A stretch of 64,000 nt of DNA from Saxidomus purpurata (GCA_022818135.1 JAFMSR010000038.1:141694-205693); one strand, 5' to 3'; shown: positions 11,196 to 22,798, numbered from the stretch's first letter. A program made the numbers and translations. The notes: generated from the sequence alone by a model not told the origin.

Positions 11196-11962
11196 ATGCC
11201 CCCAAAACGAAGTTTAGGGGGGTATATAGGAGTCACCCAGTAGTTGGTCGGTCGGGCGGTCGGTCCGTTGCATTTTCCTTGTCCGGAGCATAACTTGAAA
11301 ATTATTGGTTTGAATTCAATACAACTTCATACAATGGTCAAGCACATTGAGAGGAAGTGCAGTGCACAAGAACAATAACTCCATCTTGACTAATTACAGA
11401 GTTATTGCCCTTTGTTACTTTTCCTTGTCCGGAGCATAACTTAAAAACTACTAGTTGGAATTCAATACAACTTCATACAATGGTCAAGCACAATAAGAGG
11501 AAGTGCAGTGTACAGGAACCATAACTCTATCTTGACAAATTACAGAGTTATTGCCCTTTGTTACTTTTCCTTGTCCGGAGCATAACTTGCAAACTATCGG
11601 TTGGAATTCAATGCAACTTCATACAATGATCAAGCACAATGAGAGGAAGTGCATTGCACAAGAACAATAACTCTATCTTGACTAATTACAGAGTTATTGC
11701 CCCTTTTTACTTTTCCTTGTCCTGAGCATAACTTGAAAACTACTGGTTGAAATTTAATACAACTTCCTACAAAGGTCGAGCACAATGAGAGGAAGTGCAG
11801 TGTACAAGAACCATAATTCTATCTTGACTCATTACAGATTTATTGCGAAGGACAATATCTCTATTTTAGTTTTTTCTGCAAGGTATTCTGTTACTACGAA
11901 CATCCTCAGTTTATAAAGCAGTCTTTCGGGGGTATTAATCACATTTAGTGATAAGTCTAGCT
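11196..11962 (+). mobile_element. Family C Helentron-like element, copy 1
   Basis: The 5' terminus atgcccccaaaacgaagttt with an inverted ggggggtatat makes a terminal hairpin, then a ggtcggtc run. About four units of about 145 bases follow (cttgtccggagcataacttg, ggtcaagcacaatgagagga, cagagttattgccctttgtt). The 3' end holds tttcgggggtat, a stem around atcacatttagtgat, and ctag. A family J fragment is joined directly downstream. Confidence 0.8.
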
Positions 11963-12298
11963 GGGGTCAGTGTGTAAAGGTCAAGTTCACAGTGACCTCT
12001 GTTAGCTTTTCCATAATAACATTCCAAAAGATTTTCCCAAAATTTACTCCGTACAGTCCAGTCAGTCCAGTAGAGCAATACTGGCCTTTTAAGGTCTCTT
12101 GTATCATTAAAAAAGCACCAGAACTTCATGAAATTTGGTCAGAATAGCTGTCTTAATATAATCTAGGTTGAGTTAAAATATGAGTTATCTTGGGTTAAAA
12201 ACTAGGTTTCCAGGTCAAATGATAGGAAAACCTTGTGTGTGCCATACAGGTGGCATTTACAATCCAATCATCATGAAAATTGGTCAGAATGTTTTTTT

Positions 12299-14378
12299 AA
12301 CTCACCTGAGCTGGCTCAGGGTGAGCTATAAGAATCGATGAATGTCCGTCGTCCGTCCACACTTAGTTCGTTAACACTCTAGTGGTCACATTTTTGCCTC
12401 AATTGTCACGAAACTTGGTCAGGATGTTTGTCCCAGTAATTACTCAGACGAGTTCGAATGTGGGTCATCTCGGATGAAAAACTAGGTCACATGACCCAAA
12501 AATAGAAAAATCTTGTTAAGGCTCTAGAGGCTACTGTTTCAGTCCAAATATTCTGGCAATTTGTCAGAAAGGTTGTTTGGTTGATTTCTAGCTCAAGTTT
12601 TAATATGGGTCACCTGGGGTCAAAAACTAGGTCACTAAGCCCAAATATGGAAAACCCTTGTTAACACTCTAGAGGTAACATTTTCAGCCCAAATATCCTG
12701 GAAATTTGTCAGAAAGGTTGTTAAGATGATTTCTAGCTCAAGTTCGAATATGGGTCATCTGGGGTCAAAAACTAGGTCACAGAGCTCAAATATGGAAAAA
12801 CCTTGTTAACACTCTAGATGTCGGGTCGTACCGAATATTGCCTCTTTAGAGGATGGTGGACCCAGTAAGCACGATTACAAACAACACTCTAGATGTTACA
12901 TTTTCAGCCCAGATATCCTTGAAATTTGTCAGAAAGGTTGTTTTGATGATTTCTAGCTCAAGTTCGAATATGGGTCATCTGGGGTCAAAAACTAGGTCAC
13001 ACAGCTCAAATATGGAAAAAGCTTGTTAACATTCTAGAGGTAACATTTTCATCCCAAATATCCTGGAAATTTGTCCGTAAGGTTGTTTTGATGATTTCTA
13101 ACTCAAGTTCGAATATGGGTCATCTGGGGTTAAAAACTAGGTCACAGAGCCCAAATATGGAAAAACCTTGTTAACACTCTAGAGGTTACATTTTCAGCCC
13201 AAATATCCTGGCAATTTGTCAGAAAGGTTGTATTGATGATTTCTAGCTCAAGTTTCAATATGGGTCATCTAGGGTCAAAAACTAGGTCACAGAGCCCAAG
13301 CCTTGTTAATACTCAACAGGTAACATTTTCAGCCCAAATATCCTGGAAATTTGTCAGAAAGGTTGTTTGGTTGATTTCTAGCTCAAGTTTTAATATGGGT
13401 CACCTGGGGTCAAAAACTAGGTCACTAAGCCCAAATGTGGAAAAACCTTGTTAACACTCTAGAGGTAACATTTTCAGCCCAAATATCCTGGAAATTTGTC
13501 AGAAAGGTTGTTAAGATGATTTCTAGCTCAAGTTCGAATATGGGTCATCTGGGGTCAAAAACTAGGTCACAGAGCTCAAATATGGAAAAACCTTGTTAAC
13601 ACTCTAGATGTCGGGTCGTACCGAATATTGCCTCTTTAGAGGATGGTGGACCCAGTAAGCACGATTACAAACAACACTCTAGATGTTACATTTTCAGCCC
13701 AGATATCCTTGAAATTTGTCAGAAAGGTTGTTTTGATGATTTCTAGCTCAAGTTCGAATATGGGTCATCTGGGGTCAAAAACTAGGTCACACAGCTCAAA
13801 TATGGAAAAAGCTTGTTAACATTCTAGAGGTAACATTTTCATCCCAAATATCCTGGAAATTTGTCCGTAAGGTTGTTTTGATGATTTCTAACTCAAGTTC
13901 GAATATGGGTCATCTGGGGTTAAAAACTAGGTCACAGAGCCCAAATATGGAAAAACCTTGTTAACACTCTAGAGGTTACATTTTCAGCCCAAATATCCTG
14001 GCAATTTGTCAGAAAGGTTGTATTGATGATTTCTAGCTCAAGTTTCAATATGGGTCATCTAGGGTCAAAAACTAGGTCACAGAGCCCAAGCCTTGTTAAT
14101 ACTCAACAGGTAACATTTTCAGCCCAAATATCCTGGAAATTTGTCAGAAAGGTTTTTTCTATGATTTCTAGCTCAAGTTTGAATATGGGTCATCTGGGGT
14201 CAAAAACTAGGTCACAGAGCCCAAATATGGAAAGACCTTGTTAACACTCTAGAGGTAACATTTTCAGCGCAAATATCCTGGAAATTTGTCAGAAAGGTTG
14301 TTTCGATGATTTCTAGCAACTTTGTTAAAAGCGGTTGTACTCGGGTGAGCGATAAAGGGCCATCATTGCCCTCTTGTT
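12299..14378 (+). mobile_element. Family B Helentron-like element with a higher-order satellite
   Basis: The 5' end is aactcacctgagctggctca followed by gggtgagct (a terminal hairpin). Some 15 units of about 130 bases follow (ctagctcaagttcgaatatg, ggtcaaaaactaggtcac, aacactctagaggtaacatt). The 3' end is gggtgagcgataaagggcca plus ctcttgtt. Bases 12571-13360 and 13361-14150 are nearly identical. Confidence 0.85.
12571..14150 (+). repeat. 790-base higher-order tandem duplication in family B
   Basis: Two adjacent 790-base blocks match almost base for base. Both include the same foreign segment (tcgggtcgtaccgaatattg onward, about 65 bases), inserted once and then copied. Differences seen by eye are few, for example near 12650 versus 13440. 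Unequal exchange or replication slippage within the satellite is the simplest cause. Confidence 0.85.
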
Positions 14379-15168
14379 TCAATTATTTCCGCAAAGTTAG
14401 AATCTGGGTTGCCTGTGGTTAAAAACTAGTTTACACTGTCAAATCAAAGACAAACCTTGTTAACACTCCAGAGGCCACATTTATTACCCAATCATTATGA
14501 AAATTGGTCAGAGTGTTTGTCACAATAATTTCTAGTTCATGTTCAACTCTAAGTCAATAGGGGTCTAAAACTAGGTCACATGTTCAAATAAAAGAAAAAC
14601 ATTGTTAATGCTGCTCTATAGGCCACATTTAATATCCAATCTTCATGAAAATTGGTCAGAATGTTTGTCTCAATGATTTCTAGATTAACTTCAAATCTGG
14701 GTCATCTGGGGTCAAAAACTAGGTCACACAGTTAAATAAAAGTAAAACCTTTTTAACACTCTAGAGGCCACATTTAATATCCAATCTTCTTTAAAAATGG
14801 TCAGAATGTTTGTCCAAATGATTTCTTAGTCAAGTTTGGGTTACTTTGGGTCAAAAACTATGTCACGAGAACAAATCAAATTAAAACCTTGTTATCAGAC
14901 TGGAGGCCACATTCAATACCCAATGATCATGAAATTTGGATCACCTAGTAAAACTTGGTCACCAGGTCTATTCCAAGCAAAACCTTGTTAGTACTCTAAA
15001 AGTCATATTTTATAGCCAGTCATCATGTAATTTGGTCAGAACGTTTGTCTTGTCAAGGTCAAACAGAATGTTTGTGTTTATGATATATAGATTAGGGTTG
15101 AATTTTGGTCACACTGAGTTAAAAGCAGGTGTCAGGTGAGCGATATAGGACCATCTTGGCCCTTTTGT

Positions 15169-15364
15169 TTAGCCTTCAGCAATGAAATTTGAACTATGTA
15201 TATGGATTTTTTGCATGCATATTTCAACTTTGACATTGGTTGACCTTGACCTACTGACATACTTTCCTGTTTTTGAAGCTACAGCAATGAAATTCAATAA
15301 GCTGTAGGCTTCATGTTGCTGTAGACTCAGGTGGGCGATCCAAGGCCATCATGGTCCTCTTGTT
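15169..15364 (+). mobile_element. Short Helentron-like fragment before exon 3
   Basis: It ends in actcaggtgggcgatccaag, a gccatcatggtcc stem and tcttgtt, the common A/B 3' terminus in worn form. The body has two copies of cagcaatgaaatt. It stops 80 bases before exon 3. Confidence 0.55.
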
Positions 15365-15444
15365 TAGTTTTTGCAAAAACAAAGCTATTTCAATGCAAAG
15401 AAATTCAGTGAATACAATTAATTATATGTCAAATTTTATTTTAG

Positions 15445-15681
15445 GCAGAGTGTTTAGCTGTAGCCGTAGCATCAGACATGGATTTGGCAGCTGGTTATAT
15501 ATCTGCTATGATAAGCCAGGTAGCGGGCCCAGAATTACAAATACAGTTAAACAAAAACAGGAAAGAGTTGGAGAAAGGAGAATATGTTGTGGCAGATTCT
15601 ATGCAGCTTGCAGAAAAAGGAATTAAGAAATTGATATTTGGAAATGTGCCTCCCTGGAATAATGATGGATCATCAATAAAG
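15445..15681 (+). CDS. PARP14-like gene, exon 3 (macrodomain 1, binding-loop half)
   Basis: A phase 0-0 exon of 79 codons with a ttttattttag acceptor and a gtaggt donor. It aligns with the first half of a macrodomain: the strand AECLAVAVASD, a helix ending in MISQVAGPELQIQL (the typical A-I-x-x-A-A-G-x-x-L helix) and a strand ending near KLIFGNVPPW, where macrodomains normally have a V-G-P turn. At the N-A-A-N position (about residues 7-10) the sequence is AVAS, so both Asn residues are replaced. The G-G-G-V-A loop reads AAGYIS. ADP-ribose hydrolysis is therefore unlikely and binding is doubtful, a loss known in some PARP14/PARP9 macrodomains. Confidence 0.85.
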
Positions 15682-15954
15682 GTAGGTCAGTTTTAAAGGG
15701 TAATTTCCATAAGTTTGATGAAAAACTTTAATTTCTACTTGAATATTATTTGAACAATTTATGTTACTTTAGCACATTGATAATTTTATTTCAGTAATTG
15801 GTCAAAATTAGAGTTAATAGTTTTAATAAAGTGAAGTTCAGGGTGATTGTCAATGTCCTGTTGTGGCAAGCCTGGTCTGTTTTATCTTCATCTTACAAGC
15901 ATGCCAATGTTTTACGAATTGAATGAATTTGGTAAAATACTGAACCAGTTTTTT

Positions 15955-16930
15955 AGCTCGACTTTTCTATGAAAAGGGGAGCTATCCTACTCCCCCGGCG
16001 TCGGCATTGGCGTCACACCTTGGTTAAGTTTTTCGTACCACCCCACTTTATTTCAAAAGTATTGGAGGTATGGCTTTGAAACTTACCATACTTGTTTACC
16101 ATCATAACCTCCATCTACAGACAAGAGTACATAACTCTGTCAAGGTTTTTGGCAGAATTATGGCCCTTTTTTGACTTAGAAAGTGTATTGAGCTTGGTTA
16201 AGTTTTTCGTACCACCTCACTTTATTTCAAAACCATTGGAGGTATTGCTTTGAAACTAACCATACTTGTTAACCATCATGACCTACATCAACAGACAAGA
16301 GTACATAACTCTGTCAAGGTTTTTGACAGAATTATGCCCCTTTTTTACTTAGAAAATACTTGGAATATGGGTAAAATCCACTTATTGCCTTAACCCTTTG
16401 AGATATTGCTTTGAAACTTTGAATGCTTGTTTACATCATTACCCCCATCTGTAGGCAAGAGAAGGTAACTCTGTGAGGGATTTGTTTTAAAAATTAAGCC
16501 CCTTTATCGACTTAGAATCTTGGTAAAGTTTTTCGTACCAGTCCACTTTTTGACTAAACTGTTCGAGATATTACTTTGAAAGTTTGAATACTTGTTTACC
16601 ATCATGATCCCAAAACATGGGCAGGAGAAGGTAATTCTGTCAAGGATTTTATGTGAATTATGGCCCTTTTTGTCTTAGAAACTCAGTTAAAATTTTCATT
16701 CTTGTCCACTTGTTGACTTAACCATTTGAGATATTACTTTGAAAGTTGGAGTACTTATGTACCATCATGAGACCTATCTGTAAGCAAGAGAAGATAACTC
16801 TGTGAAAATGTTTCTTGATTTGTACTTAGAAATTCCTAGTTAAAGTTTTGTGTGCCCTTAACTGTCAACGTTTTGTTTTATTGGCAAGCACTAAAAAAGT
16901 CGAGCGCGCTGTCCTACTGACAGCTCTTGT
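15955..16930 (+). mobile_element. Family F Helentron-like element
   Basis: The 5' terminus agctcgactttt lies after a T-run, and its inverse aaaagtcgagc lies at 16895-16905. A perfect six-base stem (gctgtc-ctact-gacagc) and tcttgt follow. A gcgtcggcattggcgtc run lies near the 5' end and the body has about five diverged units of 165-190 bases (ttggttaagtttttcgtacc, aacttaccatacttgtttac, cataactctgtcaaggtttt). Confidence 0.8.
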
Positions 16931-17024
16931 CTATCAATGACATGAAGTGGCACATCACATCTTTCAACCATCTGTCAATAATCTTATACATAGGATTATA
17001 GCTAATAACAGCTATTGTAATTAA

Positions 17025-17194
17025 GAAATAATAAATGTGTCCCTGTATTTTATCGTTTAATAAAATACAGTCAGGAATTCGGATGCGTAGTAATTAAATC
17101 ACGAGTGCGTAGCACGAGTGATTTAATTTTTCGCATCCGAATGACTGACTGTATTTTATTAAACGATAAAATACTGAGATGCATTTATTATTTC
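17025..17194. repeat. Long palindrome (about 170 bases)
   Basis: Arms including tatcgtttaataaaatacag and cggatgcg on the left are mirrored on the right around a cgtag centre; mismatches are few (for example ga against tc at two places). The ends gaaataataaatg and catttattatttc also pair. It could form a cruciform and looks like a foldback MITE. Confidence 0.8.
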
Positions 17195-17700
17195 GATTCT
17201 AACACGAAATAGTCTTTGAAAGATACCCCAAACTATGTTCGACGCGTAGCAACATTCCATAGTAACTTACAAGCACGGAATGCGATTGGACGCGTGCGAT
17301 AATTACCCCACGTTTTGCCCGTGGAAAACGTGATGTATTTTATCGTTAAATAATGTATAGCTTCTTTCCCTCTATATCTATATACGAAAAGTTGCGGATC
17401 GTGTTAGAATATACATTTGGCGAAACCACGTCCCAAAGAAGTTTTATCAGACTTCAACTTCATTTTCAATGTGATTATCTGTCCAAATCCACAAGCAGAC
17501 ATTTATAAACCAAGGTAGTGATTTTAGTGAGAAAAGGACATACAGTTGCTACTTTAGACCAAATAGAAAGCATGCCATTTGAACAAACAGAACCTGCACA
17601 AGTTGGTTTAAGAAAACATGTTTTCTTAAACATCTAAATGTTATACCCTACTGCAAAGTCAAATATTTATCATGATGTGCAGAACCCATGTTCTTTTTTC
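17195..17700. other. Non-coding stretch between palindrome and SINE
   Basis: Nothing supported was found in this interval. Confidence 0.4.
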
Positions 17701-17704
17701 ATTC

Positions 17705-18012
17705 AGACTGTTTTTAGCCCCACCCTTGGATATCTCCCTTGGTGAAATTGCCAAGACTCCTGGCAGGCGCAGGTTGAAGAAACAGATGCAGATACAAGAA
17801 TATCCGGGTACCAGACAGTAGCTCTTTTACGAATAGACCCCTTGGTTCTACTAGGTGTCCGTTGTATAGCACCGATACACGTGAGACTACCTCTGGGTCT
17901 CTAACCAGTTCATCTCTGGATGGGTGGGAAACACTGAAAAGGGTTTCTGAAATGTCCTGTACCATGGCCAAGAATCGAACCAGGGACCTCTTGACCACTG
18001 TGCCACCCTTAG
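17705..18012 (-). mobile_element. tRNA-derived SINE
   Basis: On the minus strand it starts with a tRNA-like head: an A-box-like tggcacagtgg and, about 17 bases on, the B-box ggttcgattct. About 230 bases of body follow with blocks such as gatgaactggttagagaccc and ctactgtctggtacccgga. It creates the 126-codon minus-strand frame here, which is not a gene. RNA polymerase III transcription is the known mode for such elements. Confidence 0.65.
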
Positions 18013-18029
18013 AGAGCAGATGTTCCAAC

Positions 18030-18345
18030 CCTGTCTTCTCAATGTCAAGGTCACACTTATGGTTAAATGGTTTTTCTTGTCCTCTCCATATCACCTAAAC
18101 CCCTGAAAATATTGTCATGAAACTGGAATCAAATGTTCATCTGAACAAGATGACATGCAGAACCTATGTCCCAACCTCATTTTGTCAGAGTCACAATTAG
18201 GGGTCAAAGGTCATCAGACTACATATTCTTTGCTGGATTTTCTAGAAACTTTTATCAAATATTAATCTCGTAGAGATTGTGCAGAACTTGTGCTCTGACT
18301 GAGTTGGTATAGGTGATCCTGTGGACATTCCTTCATGCAATTGAG
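18030..18345 (+). repeat. Family R fragment
   Basis: Shares phrases such as aaatgttcatctgaacaaga, tgacatgcagaacc and ggggtcaaaggtcat with 51950-52800 and 63080-63560. Confidence 0.5.
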
Positions 18346-18401
18346 GATTCAGCTGTCTTTCAGACTGCCTTGTTTAATACTTACGTTTTCTTGCATACCA
18401 G

Positions 18402-18518
18402 ATCGGGATATCTGCAGTTTTTACCAGTGCTGGAAATTCTCATCTTACAGCCCCTGACATAGAACGAACTACTTTTATGAATGAATGTGTAAATTCATAC
18501 ATTACTACAAGAAAATAG
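18402..18518 (+). other. Possible orphan or alternative macrodomain exon
   Basis: After an acceptor-like ttgcataccag the sequence reads IGISAVFTSAGNSHLTAPD and then IERTTFMNECVNSYITTRK before a TAG stop. This resembles the S-x-A-F-x-x-x-G-x-x-x-x-x-P loop and following helix of exon 4 in weakened form (shared S, F, G, L, P and a Y near the end). An internal TGT|GTAAAT donor after base 18488 would give an 87-base cassette, phase 0 on both sides, matching exons 3 and 4. Read through, it would end the protein early. The main transcript makes better sense without it, because exon 3 joins exon 4 at exactly the right point of the fold. It may be a relic of an exon duplication, a rare isoform or chance. 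Confidence 0.3.
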
Positions 18519-18546
18519 CACGTAAATGTAAATCATTAGTTTTATT

Positions 18547-19542
18547 AGCTCACCTGGCACAAAGTCCCAGAGTGAGCTATTAGGATCGCATTCCGTCCGT
18601 CGTATGTAGTACATCGTACGTCCGTCCACCATTTCCTTCAAACGACATCTCCTCTGAAACCACTGGGCCAATGTTGATGAGACTTGGCAGGGATGTTCCT
18701 TGCATGAAGCTCTATCAAAGTTGTTCAAAGAATTCCATTCCATGCAGAACTCTGGTTGCTATGGCAACAAATAGGAAAAACTTAAAAAATCTTCTTCTCT
18801 GAAACCACAATGCCTAGAGCTTAGATATTTGGCATGTAGCATTGTCTAGTGGACCTCTACCAAGATTGTTCAAATTATGAGCCCCGTATCAAAATTGACC
18901 CCGCATGGGGGGTCACTTAGTTTTACATAGGCTTATATAGGAAAACTTTAAAAATCTTCTTCTCTGAAACCACAAGGCCTAGAGCTTAGATATTTGGAAT
19001 GTAGCATTGGCTAGTGAACCTCTTCGAAGATTGATCAAATTATGACCCTTGGATCAAAATTGGCCCCGCACTGGGGGTCACTTAGTTTTACATAGGCTTA
19101 TATAGTAAAAACTTTAAAAATCTTCTTCTTTGAAACCACAAGGCCTAGAGCTTAGATATTTGGGATGTAGCATTGGCTAGTGAACCTCTACCAAGATTGT
19201 TCAAATTATGACCCCTGTGTCAAAATTGACCCCGCACCGGGGGTCACTTAGTTTTACATAGGCTTATATAGGGAAAACTTTAGAAATCTTTTTCTCTCAA
19301 ACCACAAGGCCAAGAGCTTAGATATTTGGAATGTAGCATTGCCTAGTAGACCTCTTCAAAGTTTGTTCAAATTATGCCCCTGGGGTCAAAATTGACCTTG
19401 CCGGGGGGGGGGGGGATCATTTGTTTTACAAAGGCTTATATAGGAAAACTTATTTGGTATATAACATTATCTAGTGATCTTTCACCAAGCAAGTGGACTT
19501 GTACCAAGGTGAGCGATATAGGGCCATCTTGGCCCTCTTGTT
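18547..19542 (+). mobile_element. Family A Helentron-like element, full-length
   Basis: The 5' terminus agctcacctggcacaaagtc has a mirrored gagtgagct, then a ccgtccgtcgta run, a unique head (aacgacatctcctctgaaac, acttggcagggatgttcctt, gttgctatggcaac) and four to five units of about 166 bases. The 3' end is aaggtgagcgatatagggcc, its hairpin and cttgtt. It abuts the next element without a spacer. Confidence 0.85.
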
Positions 19543-21214
19543 ATACCCCCAAAACGAAGTTTAGGGGGGTATATAGGAGTCACCCGGTGGTTGGTCGGTC
19601 GGTCGGTCGGTCGGGCGGTCGGTCGGGCGGTCGGTCGGTCGGTCTGTTGCATTTTCCTTGTCCGGAGCATAACTTGAAAACTACTGGTTGGAATTCAATA
19701 CAACTTCATACAATGATCAAGCACATTGAGAGGAAGTGCAGTGCACAAGAACTATAACTCCATCTTGACTAATTACAGAGTTATTGCCCTTTGTTACTTT
19801 TCCTTGTCCGGAGCATAACTTGAAAACTACTGGTTGGAATTCAATACAACTTCATACAATGGTCAAGCACATTGAGAGGAAGTGCAGTGCACAAGAACTA
19901 TAACTCCATCTTGACTAATTACAGAGTTATTGCCCTTTGTTACTTTTCCTTGTCCGGAGCATTATTCCAAAACTACTGGTTGGAATTCAATACAACTTCA
20001 TACAAAGGTCAAGCACATTGAGAGGAAGTGCAGTGCTGAAGAACCATAACTCCATCTTGACTAATTACAGAGTTATTGCCCTTTGTTGCTTTTCCTTGTC
20101 CGGAGCATAACTTGAAAACTACTGGTTGGAATTCAATACAACTTTATACAATGGTCAAGCACATTGAGAGGAAGTGCAGTGCACAGGAACTATAACTCCA
20201 TCTTGACTAATTACAGAGTTATTGCCCTTTGTTACTTTTCCTTGTCCGGAGCATTACTTGAAAACTACTGGTTGGAATTCAATACAACTTCATACAATGG
20301 TCAAGCACATTGAGAGGAAGTGCAGTGCAGAAGAACCATAACTCCATCTTGACTAATTACAGAGTTATTGCCCTTTGTTGCTTTTCCTTGTCCGGATCAT
20401 AACTTGAAAACTACTGGTTGGAATTCAATACAATTTCATACAATGATCAAGCACATTGAGAGGAAGTGCAGTGTACAAGAACCATAACTCTATCTAGAGT
20501 ATTTTAAGAGTTATTGCCCTTTGTTATTTTTTCTTCTCCAGAGCATTACTTGAAAACTACTGGTTGGAATTCAATATAACCTCATACAATGGTCAAGTAC
20601 ATTGAGAGGAAGTGCAGTGCACAAGAACCATAACTCCATCTTGACTCATTTCAGAGTTATTGCCCTTTGTTACTTTTCCTTGTCCGAACATAATTCGAAA
20701 AGTACTTGTTGGAATTCAAAACAACTTCATACAATGGTCAAGCACAATAAGAGGAAGTGCAGTACACAGGAACCATAACTCAATCTTGACTCATTACAGA
20801 GTTATTGCCCTTTGTTACTTTTCCTTGTCCGGAGCATTATTCGAAAACTACTGGTTGGAATTCAATACAATTTCATAAAATGGTCAAGCACAATGACAGG
20901 AAGTGCAGTGTGAAAGAACAATAACTCTATCTTGACTCATTTCAGAGTTATTGCCCTTTGTTACTTTTACTTGTCCGGAGCATTATTCGAAAACTATTGG
21001 TTGGAATTCAATACAACTTCATACAATGGTCAAGCACAATGAGAGGAAGTGCAGTGTACAAGAACCATAACTCTATCTTGACAAATTACAGAGTTATTGC
21101 CAAGAACAATATCTCTTTTTAGTTTGTTTGCAAGGTATTCTGTTACTACGAACTTTCTCAGTTTATAAAGCAGTCTTTTGGGGGTATTAATCACATTTAG
21201 TGATAGCTCTAGTT
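19543..21214 (+). mobile_element. Family C Helentron-like element, full-length
   Basis: Terminus ataccccc-aaaa (19543-19554) and its exact inverse ttttgggggtat (21176-21187) are followed by the stem atcac-attta-gtgat and agctctagtttt. After a (ggtcggtcgg)n run come about ten units of about 145 bases, each including ggttggaattcaatac and cagagttattgccctttgtt. This is the best-preserved member. The ggtcggtc run produces Arg/Gly/Ser-rich frames that are not genes. Confidence 0.88.
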
Positions 21215-21674
21215 TTATTTCTGCTACTGATAGAAGAAGATGGTATGCAAGAAAAAGAATCTTTCACTGGCTGAATGTGCAAATGAGAATATCCGGCTCT
21301 CTGGTAACTGTTTTGGCAGTAACTCAGCAGAGCCTCGTTATCAGCAAAACAGTTACCCTCAAGCAAAGATATTGCCATCTGCACATGCATCTAGTGAAAG
21401 ATTCTTATTGTCTTATCTTAAATGGCTTGTCTGTTTATACAGTTTAAAATTCCAAAATGTTATGCTGTGATTACACTATGCATCAACTGCACAACTAGTT
21501 GAAATTTTAAAATCCAGTAAAACTTTAACTTTGAGCACCTAGGATAACTTTAGATCTCGTAGGTCCTGGCGATATTTCATATACGTTTTAACACACATCA
21601 TCATGGATAGCTCGAGCATTGATAAATCAATAAGTTAAGAAATACCCGCAGTCCCATCAGATGGGGTAGTTTTT

Positions 21675-22445
21675 AGCTCACCTGATTCAGTGGTCATGGT
21701 GAGCTTTTAGGATGGTTGGATTTCCGGCGTCTATCCGGTGTCAACATTTGGGTCAAATGACATCTCCTCTGAAACCACAAGGGCAATGTTGATGAAACTT
21801 GGCAGGAATGTTCCTTGCATGAAGCTCTTCCAAAAGTGTACAAGAATTCCATTCCATGTCGAACTCTGTTTGCTAAGGCAACCAATATGAAAATTTTAAA
21901 ATTCTTTCCCAAAGCTGCAAGGCCCCTAGCTTAGATATTTTGCATGTAGCATTGTCTAGTCGAAATCTACCAAAATTGTTCAAAATCATGACGCCCCCAT
22001 CAAAATTGACCCTGCCCTGGGGGTCACTATTTTTTACATAGGTTTCTATAGGAAAAATTCAAAAAAAAAATCTCTGAAACCACAAGGCTTAGAGCTTAGA
22101 TATTTGGCATGTAGCATAGCCTACTTGACCTCTACCAATATTGTTCAAATAATTATCCCCGGGTCAAAATTGCACACACCCTAAGATCACTTGATTTTAC
22201 ATAGGTTAAAGGAAAAACTTTAAAAATCTTCTCTGAAACTACTATGGTGAAGGCTTAGATATTTAGCATGTAGCATTTCCTAGTAGACCTCTTCCAAAAC
22301 TCATGACCTAGAGGTCAAAATTGACCCCACCCGAGGGGTCGCTTAATTTTACATAGGTTTTTATAGAATTAAAAAAAAAAATCTTCTCTGAAACCACAAG
22401 GCCCAGAGCTTGGATATCTAGCATGTAGCTTTACCTATTGACTGC
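21675..22445 (+). mobile_element. Family A element, 3'-truncated
   Basis: Starts agctcacctgattcagtggt after a T-run, has the family A head and about four units, then fades after tagcatgtagctttacc without a 3' hairpin. Confidence 0.7.
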
Positions 22446-22798
22446 TTGTTGCTTGGATGGTTGTCTACCTAAATATATGACAGGTTCTGCTCAATTATTA
22501 TCTAAATTTTCAAGATATATCTGATCTTGTATTGCAGATGTTGTCTGATTATTCAGGTCTGATATGGGCCAAGGTATTCCTCTTGTTTGAAACTAACTGT
22601 TGCAGGTTTAGTCTGTTAATGTTACAAGTCTCTCAGACAACTTGCTCCATCCTGTTTGCAAAATATTTTGTAATAAACACTATATTAAAATGCCAAATTG
22701 GCTTTACAGAAGATACAAAATATTTGTGCCTATACCCTGTATTTTCTTCTCTTTTGAAGTCATTAAATTCATTATTTCAATTATGATTTTGCTTTCAG
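22446..22798. other. Intronic stretch before exon 4
   Basis: AT-rich. A 36-base phase-0 segment (22538-22573) has splice-like edges but is too short to support. Otherwise only the exon 4 polypyrimidine tract is seen. Confidence 0.45.

Larger units (their letters stand above)
12090..15168 (+). mobile_element. Older family B element, split by a younger B copy
   Basis: Diverged B-type units (gaaaattggtcagaatgttt, ggtcaaaaactaggtcac) occupy 12090-12298 and 14379-15168. A unit is interrupted after gaatgttttt and resumes with ttcaattatttcc. The 3' terminus is caggtgagcgatataggacc, a worn hairpin and ttttgtt. Greater divergence between its units than in the inserted copy fits an older age. Confidence 0.7.

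Noticed and set aside
13233..14244. Paired 73-codon frames at 790-base spacing
   Set aside because: They are shadows of the family B satellite duplication.
15478..15696. ATG at 15478 as a translation start
   Set aside because: The frame is open upstream to a good acceptor and the upstream residues form the first macrodomain strand.
17714..18094. 126-codon minus-strand open frame
   Set aside because: It coincides with a tRNA-derived SINE including its A- and B-box-like segments; no recognisable protein domain.
19374..19757. Arg/Gly/Ser-rich open frame
   Set aside because: It is the translation of a ggtcggtcgg run and family C sequence.
22538..22573. 36-base phase-0 segment with splice-like edges (MLSDYSGLIWAK)
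   Set aside because: Too short to distinguish from chance, and exon 3 joins exon 4 better without it.
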